NCBI GenBank assembly: GCA_025506515.1
Contig: CM046453.1
Location: 38,441,728-38,505,727, forward strand
Direction of reading: 5' to 3'
Source of the DNA: Flaveria trinervia
Lineage: Eukaryota; Streptophyta; Magnoliopsida; Asterales; Asteraceae
Length of the DNA: 64,000 nucleotides
Of the stretch, positions 21,373 to 33,173 are shown one piece after another. Under the pieces are notes generated by a model, which was not told where the DNA came from, searched no databases, and saw only the letters and a list, made by a program, of their open reading frames with translations. Both the position numbers and the translations under genes were made by a program. Position 1 is the stretch's first letter; every line of letters starts with the position of its first letter.

Positions 21373-22252
21373 TACTCATGGCCAGAACAGATGAAAATAA
21401 GGTATATGAACATCTCTGTACTCCTGCTTGTATTGCTAAGGTTAAATTGTATCAGGACTACAATATGGAGATTAAATCTCATATTGTGTCTTTAAATGTT
21501 TTGAACTCTGACTTTAAAAGGGCTGAATCTGACTACCAAAGAAAAATTGAGGAGTTAGAGAAAACTATATCCCTATTAAAACATCAACACAGTATAGGAC
21601 AATTATTGGTTCTTTGATGTATCTAACAGCCAGTAGACCTGATATCATGTTTGCTACTTGCATTTGTGCAAGATATCACGCTGCTCCAAAGGTGTCTCAC
21701 CTAGCTGCTATTAAGAGAATCCTTAGATATGTCAAAGGAGCACCTAAACTAGGTCTCTGGTATCCCAGAAACAAGGATTTCAATCTTTATGGATTCTCTA
21801 ACAGTGATTATGGAGGCTGCAATATTGACAAGAAATCAACATCAGGAGGATGTCAATTTCTTGGTGGAAGGATCATCTCATGGCAATGCAAGAAAAAATC
21901 CTGTGTCTCTACATCAACTGCTGAAGCTGAATACATTGTTGTTGCTAGCTGTTGTGCTCAACTGCTATGGATTCAAAATCAGATGTTAGACTATGGATTT
22001 AACTTTATTAGTACTCCTATCCATATTGACAATAACAGTGATATCTCCATTACTAAAAATCCAGTGAAGCACTCCAAAACAAAGCACATTGACATCAGGT
22101 ATCATTTCATTAGAGATATTCATGAGAAAAATCAAATCAAGTTAATCAAAGTTGATTCAAATGAACAATATGCTGATCTGTTTACCAAAGCTTTTGATGA
22201 ACAAAGGTTCAAGTATCTCATAACAGCTATTGGGACGATAAACATTGATTAA
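21373..22252 (+). pseudogene. S3 gag tail fused by deletion to RT/RNase H
   Basis: The S3 gag resumes after M1 with VYEHLCTPACIAKVKLYQDY and a coiled-coil stretch (KRAESDYQRKIEELEKTISL), as in S5 at 49800-49990. At about 21588-21600 it jumps to the RT C-terminus (YLTASRPDIMFATC) and RNase H (KKSTSGGCQFLGG, STAEAEYIVVAS, TKHIDIRYHFIRD), ending at a stop at 22252. About 3.8 kb present in S5, covering protease, integrase and most of RT, is missing. The junction lies in a word (ATCAACA) shared by the two sides. RNase H itself is open from 21614. Confidence 0.85.
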
Positions 22253-22900
22253 TTTGATCTCTTTTGAAAACCTTTTTAATATGTAAGTTTTGTGTCAATA
22301 CAATTTAAGCCCTGTTACAAGAAATTCTCTCTGAAAATTTTTAAGTGTAAATTCCTTTAGAAGAGAAATTAACCTTCGAAAGACATTCTCATATCTTCCG
22401 AAGCAAAATTTCTCAAAGGATAACTTTCTTCTCGGAAGAATTTTTGGCCTCGGAAGAAGCAATTGATTGTATATCAGATCTACTTCCGAAACTTACAAAT
22501 TCTCTATTCGGATGCAACTCTAACCTTCGGAAGCAAAGTTTTGGCTTCGGAAGTAAGAATTGCCTTCGGAAGACAAGTTACCTTCGGAAATGTTTTACAC
22601 CCGGAAGAGAGATTTCACTGTGTAAGGTAAATTTATTGGGCCCCACACTGTAATAAGCAAAGATTTTGTTAATGATGTCGGATTATTTAACTAATTTTAA
22701 CCTTACCGCCACTGTCATTTCATCCACTAAACCATCACATCACCTTATCCTTACCCCCATTACCGCCTTTCCACAATCTTTTAAATAATCTCGCCTATTC
22801 AATTTCATTTTCTTACTTGCAAATTTTACTACCCTAGAAATTTCTCCTCTCGACTACTCAACTTTACCCCAGCTCAAATCAACCCCATTCAACTTTCCAA
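22253..22900 (+). other. S3 post-pol spacer with CTTCCGAAG words
   Basis: No gene. Between 22370 and 22620 the palindrome-like word of the S3 LTR recurs on both strands (CTTCCGAAGC, CTTCGGAAG, CCTTCGGAAG), eight or more times including mutated copies. The second half (22660-22900) is a conserved stretch also present in S5 (about 44810-44960 on the minus strand), leading to the start of the post-pol ORF. It could hold a subgenomic promoter or splice acceptor for that ORF, but I see no clear signal. Confidence 0.7.
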
Positions 22901-25900
22901 ATGGCATTCAACCCTCAGTATAACCAAGTCGCACTTCTTGATTCTTCAAGAGATGTTGACTTCTTAGACATCATCTCCTTTCTAACCCAATCTTCTTACT
23001 ACACCGCTCTGACTGTAAACCCCACAATTTACTCAAACTATATGTTTGAGTTTTGGGCAAATGGTCAGATTGAAACCCTAAATGGGGTTCGTGTCATTCG
23101 AGTGAGCATCTGTGTCCAGGAGTTGGTCATTTCTGAATAGATCATCAGGGAGCATCTAGAGCTTCATGATGAGGGCGCTCCAACGGAATTCCCCAAAGTA
23201 GATTTGGATAATTCTTATCTCCGAATGGGATATGGTGGAGACGTTAGCAGGTCAACTGTCTACAAATTTAACTTCCCTTACAAATGGAAGTTCCCGCTTC
23301 AAGTGGTTCTTCACTGCTTGTCGAATAAATCTGGGGGATGGGATCAAATCCCATATGAAATTGGGTGCCTAGTTCATGGGTTGGTGAAAAGCCTCCACTT
23401 CAACTATTCAAGATTTGTGTTGATTAACCTCATGGGAAATCTTCAAAAGGACACATTCTTCATGTATCCCAGATTTCTCCAGCACATAATCAACTGCGAG
23501 CTGGATCAGAGCAAGCTTGTCTGTGTAGCTGTTCTGACTGTTCCTCAAATGTGGCCGCCCATCTTCAAGACTTCGAAGAGAATGTCCACCAACTTCACCG
23601 GAAGAGATACTGCACTTCTTCTAGGTATGATTGAGCCAATGGCTCCTGGTGACATCCCTGTTAACCCCACATGTGATGAACCCACACTAGCAACTACCCC
23701 CATTTTGCCAAATCTACCTTCTCCAACCATTAACTTTACTTATCAGAGACGTCCCAAACGAACCCTTGTTCAATCTTCTCTTATTGAACAAGCTCCTCAT
23801 GTTCTACCCAAAAGGCTAGAGTGGAAAAGAGGGCTCCCACTCAGCCTGAGGTCCAACCATCCTTCATAATTGACCTCAATATGGGTCTTGAGTCTCCTTA
23901 GTCTCAGACCCATGAGCCCACAACCCAAGCTGGAAGCCCTCAGGGTGAGTCCTTATACTCCCCTGAGTAGCCGAAAAGGGACAGCCCTATCACAGGCTTA
24001 ATGCCTTTAGACATTGATCAAAGTCCGGGTCTTTAGGTTTCACTTCCATATCCTTCACTGGCCTTTAGTTGGAACTGATGAAGAGATTTTGTCTCTTAGG
24101 GCAATGAAGTTGATCCAAAACACCCTCTCAAGGATCAACAGAGCCCAGAGAGACCTCTTATCTCTAGCGCCCATCAGCAAACCTTTACTGAGGTGAGTTC
24201 TACTGATGTGGAGAGGACTCATGTAGATTCAGCTGCCACTACTAAAGGATGCTCAATGGATCCTCAAGACAGTGGTAACATCACTGAGACTGAATCTATG
24301 GCAACCATGCCCTTTGATGAATCTGAAAGAGACATCTTTGAGCAAGGTAAACCAGGGTGCCCAGAAACCATATCTAGTGGTGAGGATGAACATACAAGGT
24401 ATGTTACCTCATCTCCCCGTGATTCTTCAAAATAAGATGAGGGAAGAATGCAACTTACCATTCAAGACCTACTTTCTAAAGTCTCAAATCTTGAATCCAA
24501 GGTTAGGACTTTAGAGGATAGGTCTGCCACTTAGCAACTTGAGATTGAAACTCTCAAGGCCAAACTAGTTGAGAAACAGATTGAGAGGTCTGTTAGGCAT
24601 GTACCAACTCAAGTCTCGTTGACCTCTTCCTCTATCTCATCAAGCTCTCAGGATGATGCTACCAAAAAGGGGGAGAGTGTTCAGAGACAAAGTCAAAGAC
24701 AAGAGGAAATGCAAAGTCAAGCTCTCACCTCCTTGAGATCAAAATATCATGTGCAACAAAATTCAATTTTCCTTAAGCCTCCTCCAGTTATCATTCAAGT
24801 GGATCAAAGGATGCTCCAAGATCTCAGTAGGTTCTTTAACATGTTCCTATTGGAATCTCTTATAGAACAGCCAAGCCCTGATATGTCTGTGATCTACTTT
24901 GGAGCTCAAGAGCTTCAGAGGTTAATGCACCTTCTACCACTATTAAGGAAGTTGGTCAACCTAAGGTCCAAGTGGAACCTAAGATTAACTTCGAAGGGGA
25001 AACAAAGACTGATGCCCCAGCAACTGAAACAGTTGGGACAGACGGTGCATTTTCACAGACTTCCGAAGCACAATTCAAAGCCTCGGAAGAACAAGTTCAA
25101 ACTTCTGAAGCTGAGATTGCTGTTGCGGAAGGACTATTCTCATTATCCGATAATCTAATAGTCACAGATGCAATCCTGGAACTTGCATCTGAGGTTAATA
25201 GGGAGGATTTTCTCACTCAACCTTTAGCTCTAACATCAGCATTAACTCCAGCTCCCATCTCTACTACTCAACCTGAATCTTCTATCCAAGAACCCCCAAA
25301 GTCTAGTACTTCCGAAGACATCAAAGGAAAGAGGAATGACTTCAGAAGAGCTTCAGGAGGAAGAAAGGTTGAAGAAACTCAGAAGAAAAGGTAGGCTGAC
25401 AACTGAAAAACTGCTAGCTACAAGTACCAAAGCAACTGCAGCCAACCACGAAGCAGTCAACAACCGAAAAAGAGTAGAGATTATCGATAGACTTGTTAGT
25501 CTAGAAGCTGCAATAGAAGATGTACTCCTGCTATCATTAGAGGACTTAATAGAGCTGGAAAAGGCAACCTTGCTTCTAAAATAGCAAAAAGAAGAAGCTG
25601 CAAGGTTGGCCTTAGAAGAAGAAAGGGAGAGGAAAGAAAAAGAAGTTGATCTACAGATCAGGAGGGAAAGGATAACTTTCCTAACCTCTAGAGGTTTCAC
25701 TCAAGAAGAACTATCTCCACATAATAATGATACGATCTTATGGCTCTTCACAAAGAGCAAGATCAAATGGAGAAAGAGAGAAAGAGAACTGAAAGGGAAA
25801 ACTATTGCAGAAGAAGAAGGAAGAGGAAGCAGGATTGACTGCTGCCAGAAAATAGGTGAGAAGGCTTGGATGAAGAGCTATCTCAAAGCTCATGGCTTCT

Positions 25901-27104
25901 CTGGCAGGCAGGTGGGTCCTATGTTAGAAAAGACTCTCCAGCGACATGTTAGTGACATTAAGGCTGACATTCGTGCAGGAAGAGGAAGGAGATGTACAGA
26001 AGGGGACAGGGGATGACCTTCAAAGCAACACTCAACCCATACTCCAAACCCAATCACAACCTGAAACCATATCCTTTTCACTCCCCATCAAAACCGAACC
26101 AACCACTAAACCATACACCCCTGAACCTACACCATCACACCTACCAACCCCTTCACCTTAACCACCTAAACTACTCACCCTCAAACCCAAAACTCTAGCC
26201 AGAACCCAAACACCACAACCTACCCATCAACCCATCAAACCATCCCCTTAACCTTCTAAACATCTCTCCTTAGAAGAATTCAAGGCAGTCAAGACAAAGC
26301 TCATAAAATGCACAACTCTGAGTGATATCTCTGTGTGGAGGATTCTGTCAATTTGACCTATGTTGACGGATCTTCAAGTTCCCTCACTAGAGATCAGTGC
26401 TTGATCTGCCAGAGGAATATTGGACCAAGCTGCAAATCTCCTTGACCTCAATTCAGACACTTTGAATGAGGAAGAAAAGAAGTTAAGGAAAAGGCTGGTG
26501 ACTCTACCGGATACCAAGAAAAGCAACCGGGTGCCAAGACAACCTCTTGCACCTAGAAAGAAGATCATCCGGTGGAGGTTCGAAGACTCTTCTCACAACT
26601 TTGTTGTTGAAAGAGAGAATGGAGAGCTCAACAGGCTGAGTGCCTTATCTCTGCTACACTTAAGTAGATTTGACATTGCTGAGTTAGCAGAGAAGACATT
26701 CTCCAACCCTTCAAACTATGATATAGCTGCCCATATCAAAAATCATCTAGGAAGCCTTCATATGACCGAGCTAACTGCTAGAAGCAAGGTTGAAGCAAGA
26801 GTTGAAACTGAGAGAGGAGGAGGAATGGAAGGGATCAGCAACCAAAAGCAAAGCCTTTTTAAAAATGGTTGAAGGTCCTGAACTAGAATCCATAGTTAGA
26901 TGGGAGTATGACTATAACTCCCATCAACTAACTCTTTTCAGGGGGACACAACAAAAGGTACATGTCATTCAGAGTGATAGATTGGATCTCCTATCCACCA
27001 ATGACTTGTACAAGCTTCTCAGCACCACTTCAGGGAAAAACAAAGAGACAGACAAATATCTTTTGTCCTTGGTGCTGAAAGCTTTGAGAAGCAGAAACAA
27101 GTGA
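22901..27104 (+). pseudogene. S3 post-pol ORF (third ORF), unknown function, broken
   Basis: A reading frame of about 1400 codons in the place where SIRE1-type elements carry an envelope-like ORF. It starts MAFNPQYNQVALLDSSRDVD. A conserved N-terminal module runs to 23869, with a TAG at about 23138, and includes KWKFPLQVVLHCLSNKSGGW and FMYPRFLQHIINCELD. Then come a Ser/Thr/Pro-rich middle with stops and frameshifts (23870-25394), a Lys/Glu-rich helical stretch (25336-26016), a Pro/Thr-rich tract (26000-26260), and a C-terminus with two related modules: IIRWRFEDSSHN (26564) and SIVRWEYDYNSHQ (26892). I see no signal peptide or membrane segment, so I do not call it an envelope protein. The CTTCCGAAG word recurs in the coding part (25060-25320). 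Confidence 0.72.
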
Positions 27105-27123
27105 GGTTTTGGTAGCATCAGCC

Positions 27124-27134
27124 TAGGGGGAGTT
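27124..27134 (+). other. S3 polypurine tract
   Basis: TAGGGGGAG immediately before the 3' LTR. The same phrase precedes the S2 LTR and lies near the proposed S4 3' LTR start. Confidence 0.7.
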
Positions 27135-27906
27135 TATTGGATCTAGAAGGGCTGGTGCAACCAAAACCAAGTCACTTAGAAGATTTTGGTAAAACAAATA
27201 AAGGACTTCCGAAGCTAAGTGTGGAACTTCCGAAGGAAAAAGGAGCTCTTCCAAAGACAAAGTGTAAAACTTACTTCCAAAGGAAAAACTCCAACATCCG
27301 AAGACAAAGAACCTACTTCCAAAGTTCAAGACTTAAAAAGAAAGATCTGAAGTCAACATCCAAAGTACAGAAGTCCTCAAGCCTCGAAAGTATAGATTCC
27401 TCTTCCGAAGTATAAGTGGCTTTGGAGGAACTTGTTCTTCGAAGCCAACTTACCTTCGGAAAACACTACTATTATCCAGTGGCCATAAGTATAGTCTCCC
27501 TGACACACCGCTGCAAATCTCTAAGATATTGCATGGCGTTTTCTCAAAAGCCATGTAGTTGACCACACTTTAATCCACTATTTACCTTTTTATGTTAATA
27601 CATTTCCATCTTTAGTTAGTGACAAAAGGTAAGTCATGGACATGTCATGACTACCATATCTTCGATAATACTTTATCTAAGATACCTTAACTTTAGCATT
27701 GTAGCATATGCTTTAGTGTTAGGTTTCGAGCTGGTATCAAAGTTATCCGACTGTAGGATCTAGTATATATAGTCTCCCATTGTAACTCATGTATCATGCT
27801 TGTAAGAGTCTTGTAATATCTTAAGTTGAGAAGTAATATATACAAGTGCCTTGAAAATTTATTTCTATGTGCTCCTTTACTACTTATTATATTATTATCA
27901 ACTCTT
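27135..27906 (+). repeat. S3 3' LTR, truncated
   Basis: Starts TATTGGATC, the 5' LTR start with G changed to A. It follows the 5' LTR closely to ATTATTATCAACTCTT, then ends at M2; the last ~90 bases are missing. Four of the eight TTCCGAAG positions read TCCAAAG here, each a CG-to-CA change. TATA is kept at 27764-27772. Confidence 0.88.
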
Positions 27907-30787
27907 GTTTCAATCCATAGATTGATTTCTTTAACTTGCATACTTTATTAGGGTGTTTTGGATCGACAAAACCTTCAGGCTGAACCATATAGACATCTTC
28001 CTCAAGATATCCATTCAGGAAAGCGGCTTTGACATCCATTTGCCAAATCTTATAATCATAATGAGCAGTTATGGCAAACAATATCCTTATGGACTTTAGC
28101 ATCACAACAGGTGAGAAAGTTTCATCATAATCAACCCCTTGAGTTTGAGTGAAACCCTTTGCTACAAGTCTAGCCTTATAAGTATCCAAGTTTCCATGCA
28201 TGTTAGTTTTCTTCTTGAAAACCCACTTACTTCCAACTACCTTGGAGTTGTGAGGTGGTACAACAAGTTCCCAAACTTGATTGTCATACATGGATTGCAT
28301 CTTAATGTTCATGGCTTCAAGCCATTTGTCACAATCCGAATTGGACACTACATCATGGTATGTGGTTGGTTCATCTGAATCTACCACATAGCATCCATCC
28401 ATGAAAAATCTGTATCTTTCAGGTGGATTACTAGTTCTGCCACTTCTGCGAACATTTTGGGTGTATTGATCAACCGCTTGATCATCTTCAACATCCTCAT
28501 GTTGAGTGCTAGTTTCAACCAAATGTGCATTGGGTTGTGGTTCTTGATCCTCCTCAAGATCCACTGTTCTACTGCTAGTTTCTTCCATATGGAACTTTGC
28601 TTCTAAGAACTCACCCTTTCTGGCAACAAATACCTTTTGTTCCAGTGGATTATAGAAATAATATCCCATAGAATCTCTAGGATATCCAACAAAGATACAC
28701 TTGGTGGATCGAACTTCCAATTTGTTTGGGGTGGGAGTTTTAACATAAGCCTCACAACCCCATACCCTTAAGTATGATAGGGATGGAACTCTTCCATGCC
28801 ATATCTCAAAAGGTGTCCTTTCCACCTTTTTGCTTGGGGCCATATTCATAATACGGGCCGCGGAGAGCAAAGCGAAACCCCAAAATGTTATAGGCAAAGT
28901 GCTTCTAGCCATCATAGATCGGACCATATCCAATAGGTTTGATTCCTCCTCTCAGACACGACGTTATGTTGTGGTATTCCAGGTGGAGTAAGTTGTGAGA
29001 CAATCCCACAACTCTTAAGATGATCTTGAAAAGCATCACTTAGGTATTCACCTCCTCTATCGGTGCGGAGTGAGTTGATTTTCTACTTCATTCTTGAAGA
29101 TTTTGAACGTTTCAAAAGCTTCATCTTTGTGCCTTAATAAGTACAAGTACCCATAGCGACTATAATCGTCGGTAAAGGTAATGAAGTATCTTTCACCATT
29201 CCTAGTCATTGGCTTAAAAGGACCACATACATCCGAATGTATGATACCTAATAAATCTTTTGCCCTTTCGTTAGTTCCACTAAAGGGTGCCTTAGTCATT
29301 TTTCCTTGTAAACAAGATTCACATACATCAAATGAATCATATTCATTTGTTTTTAAAAGACCATTCTTTTGAAGTGTTTGTATACGTTTCTTGTTTATAT
29401 GACCAAGACGACAATGCCAAAGATAGGTATCACTCAAATCCAACTTGAGTTTCTGGTGTTAGTTTGGTACAATGAACTATTTAAAGTATTTTCATGAACC
29501 ATTCATAAATACCATTATGGGAATAGCTTTAAAATAGAACATATCATTTAAAGAAACATGAATATCATTTTCAACAAAAGATAATACATAATCATAATGT
29601 CTTAATTGGGAAACATAAATAATGTTCCTAGTCAAACTAGGAGCATAAAAAACATTCTTCAAAGTTACTTCCAAACCACTTGGAAGTTTTAGGATGTACT
29701 CCCCACGAGCTTCAACTTTGACTTTGGTTCCATTGCCCATGAAGAGGCTAACATCCCCTTGATTGCAGTCCCTACTTCTTTTGAACTCTTGCAACAAATT
29801 GCAAATATGAGTTCCACATCCGGTATCCAATACCCATGTCTTAGAAGTTGTAACATTAAGATCAATATGAATCATGTAAATTGTACCTGAGGTTTGTCCC
29901 GCATCCCTCTTTTCTCTCAACTCTTTGAGATAGACTGGACAATTTCTCATCCAATGCCCTATCTCACCACACTTGAAGCATGGGTCGTTTGCAGCAACCT
30001 TCTGCTTCTTCTCCTTGGGCTTTGGAGGTTCTGCCCTAACAACCATCTTCCCTTTTCCCCTAACGTGCCCCTTTCCTTTGGCAAAAATTGCCTTAGGAGG
30101 GGGTTGAGACCTTCTCTTCCTCCCACCTTCATTGATGGTGAGAACGGGTAAAACCCTTTTACCCATTCCCGCTTCGGCCGTTTTGAGCATTGAATGAAGT
30201 TCATTTATGCTCTTGTCCCATCCGTTCATGTTGTAGTTCATGACAAATGCCTCAAACCTTTTAGTTAGGCCATTAAGGATCAAATCCTTGGCCAACTCCT
30301 TTAAGACAGGACAATTTAGCCTTTGAAGGCGGTCGATGTGGCTTTTCATCTTAAGAACATAAGATGAAACCGATTGGGATTCCTCCATCCGACATGCATG
30401 AAGCGCTGGAACCGTTTCGAAGCGCTCCACCCTAGCTTGTTGCTAGAATGTTTCCCGCAACTGGGTGATCATGTCATAAGCTCCATGGAGCTCATATTCC
30501 TTTTGGAGGTCGGGTGTCATACTTGCTAACATTAGGCAAGAGACTTGGATGGAGTCTTCCATATATCTAACCCAATCGTTATAGGCCCCTTCATCCTCCT
30601 CGTTGGGTTCATCGGGGATGGGATCATCAAGGATGTAGGCCCGCTTTTCTTGCTTGAGAACGAGTCTCAAGTTGTGGTACCAATCCATGAAGTTGTTAGG
30701 TGTTAGACGATCCCTTTGAAGGATTGCCCTTAGAGATTGGTTGTTTTGGTTTGGTACATCGTTATTAGCGTTGTTGTTGTCGGCCAT
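27904..30787 (-). pseudogene. gag-pol: M2 gag-pol remnant
   Basis: Homologous to M1 from the start MADNNNANND at 30787. Breaks: a stop at about 30441 (the M1 Gln codon CAG after RETF is TAG); a frameshift after FYFKAIP near 29510; loss of frame in integrase between about 28930 and 29060 (the catalytic second-Asp region reads ENQLTPHR in the open frame); then an open frame 27887-28933 covering the integrase C-terminus and RT up to SIYGLKQ. The knuckle CFKCGEIGHWMRNC and the DTG protease are readable. The last residues of that open frame (ELIII) come from the S3 LTR. Confidence 0.9.
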
Positions 30788-32259
30788 CTACAAGATTTTA
30801 CAAAGTTCCATTTTAGTATTAAGTGATATAATAATATTTCATTTATTAATACCCTTTTATGTCTCATAGACGATTAATAAATAATTTTTTTTAGAATCCA
30901 ACGTTATTTTTAAATATTGGTTAGGTGACCTTTATCCCATTATTTAAATCAACAAGGTAGTCATGAATGACAATTGCAACCTATTGCAACTTCTAATGGT
31001 ATGGGATCGTTTGAACATCTTATGTTTGAAACGGCATGTTTATCCCATCAACACCTTTGTAAAACATATTTCAGGTGATCCATTCAATATATTTCACAAA
31101 TCAAGTCGTCCTACTTACACACACGTGTGAGTTTACTACATATGTGGTTAGGTGACCTTTATCCCACAAACATGGTATTATCACCTCAAGTTGCAAGTTC
31201 CCTCAAAGTGGTTAGGTGACCTTTATCCCACTTAGAGTTTGCAAGTAACCTAAGTGTTGTGTAAAAGGATGGTGTTAAACTTGTTTCAAAAGGGATTTAG
31301 TTTACATAATTCTAGTTTAGAAAGCTCTATGTACCACATGATTGTATGCATTCAACCATATGGTACCCTATTGGTTCTTTTAAATAAAACCCATTTTATT
31401 TTGCAAATCATTAATCCTTTTATAAAACCATTCTATTTGTGCTTAATGATTAGAGAACCAATTTCTTGTTATAGCATGTTTTAATAGATGGTTTGTTAAT
31501 CATATTCAAATATTCAAAACAAATATCAACATAAGGAATCAACCAAGCATAAACAATCCATTCACATATGCATAACAAAGCGTACTAAATTGAGCACACT
31601 TGTTAGCCAAAACAAGTGTGTCAAAAGGTCTTGTCCTAAGGGTTAAGAACATGACACAAGGATGGAAAAAGGACTCCCACTTGAATCCACATCTTCAAGC
31701 ATCCTCTTTGTCCATCTTTCCTTCAAATCTTGATCTTGAGCATCCTTACAAAAAATGTATCCTAATACAATTTTCTAATAAAGGAAAAACTCCTAATCTA
31801 TTTATTACAAACCAAATGAATAAATAAATTACAAAACAAGACTTTCAACATATAATTAGATTATTACATAACCAAATGAATAAAACATGACAATCAATCA
31901 ATCAATCAATCCACAAGGTCAAGGCTTTGTTATGCATAACCAAACAACATATCCAAAAAAGTAAATCAGCCAACTCAAGCATGGTTTCATTTAATTAAAA
32001 AATCCAAAATTTTTATTTTATTTTTATATATATACACTGTTGTGCGACAACAGCCTTATTTATAAAAAAATTGGATTTTTCAATTTTTAACTAATTTAAA
32101 ACCACAAGATTCAAGCCATCTCAATGCATATAAGATTAACCAACTTGAATCAAGAGAAACCAAGCTAAATCTTGAGTTCTAGGGTTTCTAATAACCTAAG
32201 AAAATACACAAAATTCGATCTAAAGAAGTTAGTGTTCATGCAACCGGCTCTAGATGCCA
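30788..32259 (-). other. M2 leader with primer site and three-copy motif
   Basis: Non-coding. The primer site on the minus strand reads TGGCATCTAGAGCC (about 32246-32259), one change from M1. Three reverse copies of the leader motif lie at 30919-30940, 31145-31167 and 31208-31231. Open frames at 31254-31484 and 31600-31827 on the plus strand are chance frames antisense to the leader. Confidence 0.8.
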
Positions 32260-32260
32260 T

Positions 32261-33173
32261 TGAAGGGATTTTAACAAGTTTATCAAAGTTGTTTAACCAT
32301 TTTAAACATAAGACCCAGTGGATAATCATTTTAACATTTTGTTAGAAGTTTACATAAACCATTTTATGTTGATAAAACCCTTTAAGATGGATCTATTTGC
32401 ATGAACAAGTAACTTACAAAACAAGCATGGAAAGATAATGAAAATGCTTTCTTTTGAGATGAGAAGGATGATGTTCCTGAAGACAAGACTCCAAATAGCA
32501 ATCCTCAAGAAGTAATACCCCAAGCTCCTTCAAACATCCACTTGCTAGGTTGTGTTGCACCCACTTAAAAAGAAACCTCTTCCAAATCGATTTTCAGTTA
32601 AGAATCCTTGCTTGAAGGCTGAAAATAAACTTGTTTTCAGCTCTAAAAATCGAGTTCAAGAGAAAGAGATGAGAGAATTTCTTTTGCTTTGTGTGTGTGA
32701 GAGAAAGGTGTATTCTTTGGAAGAGTGTAATGCATGTTGATTGCTTGGAACAACCACATAAAATAGGAGAGTCCCAATGCCCTTAGGGGGCGGCCGAATT
32801 CACTCCCCAAAAGGGGAGTTTCCTCTCATTTTCATTTTTTATAAAATGTACACTTTCATCCTTATGATTTTATGAAATTAAACCCCTTTTTAATTTTATA
32901 ACAATAACACACTATTATTTGTCATTGTTTAACTAATTTAAATAATGAAACAAATCTCTCATGAACAAAATATCTATATAATCTTGTTCAGTTACAAAAG
33001 CAATGTTTTAGAAAACCCGGTTTCTAATTTTGGAATATTTATTCGTATGATCACATCAACGAACAAATATTTATTGGTGTTTCTTTGGCTTGTTATTGGG
33101 TATGACCCGACTTGGATCATATCACACTAGCCACATCAATTTAATATGTATCTTGGGCAGATCACTTCTTTCA
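32261..33173 (-). repeat. M2 5' LTR
   Basis: About 913 bp. The minus strand starts TGAAAGAAGTGATCTGCCC at 33173 and ends AATCCCTTCA at 32261. Clearly related to the M1 LTR but much more diverged, including a different middle. The conserved phrase of GACCCGACTTGGATCAT is at about 33105-33120. Confidence 0.88.

Larger units (their letters stand above)
11080..27906 (+). mobile_element. S3: SIRE-like Ty1/copia element, split by M1
   Basis: Order: 5' LTR (11080-11943), primer site, gag (12033-13280), interruption by M1 (13281-21372), gag tail joined to RT/RNase H (21373-22252), spacer, long post-pol ORF (22901-27104), polypurine tract and truncated 3' LTR (27135-27906). Protease, integrase and most of RT are missing through an internal deletion at about 21590. 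The element is dead: gag has stop codons and a lost zinc ligand, pol is deleted. Its left edge cuts S2; its right edge is lost at the junction with M2. Confidence 0.88.
27904..33173 (-). mobile_element. M2: 3'-truncated MADH-type element
   Basis: Read on the minus strand: 5' LTR, leader, gag, protease, integrase, and RT as far as SIYGLKQ, where the sequence switches to the S3 LTR. The rest of RT, RNase H and the 3' LTR are absent. The switch falls in a short shared word (CTT). The 5' LTR is complete and followed at 33174 by S4 sequence, so M2 or its remnant sits in the S4 LTR. Confidence 0.88.

Noticed and set aside
22901..27104. Calling the post-pol ORF an envelope gene
   Set aside because: Its position fits SIRE1-type envelope-like ORFs, but I see no signal peptide, membrane segment or glycoprotein-like feature, so only the position supports it.
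27887..28933. A distinct 348-residue gene
   Set aside because: It is the M2 integrase/RT segment; its last codons (ELIII) come from the S3 LTR and its start is an internal Met of integrase.
31254..31827. Plus-strand open frames in the M2 leader
   Set aside because: They are antisense to a leader that is non-coding in M1 and M4, and they are not conserved there.
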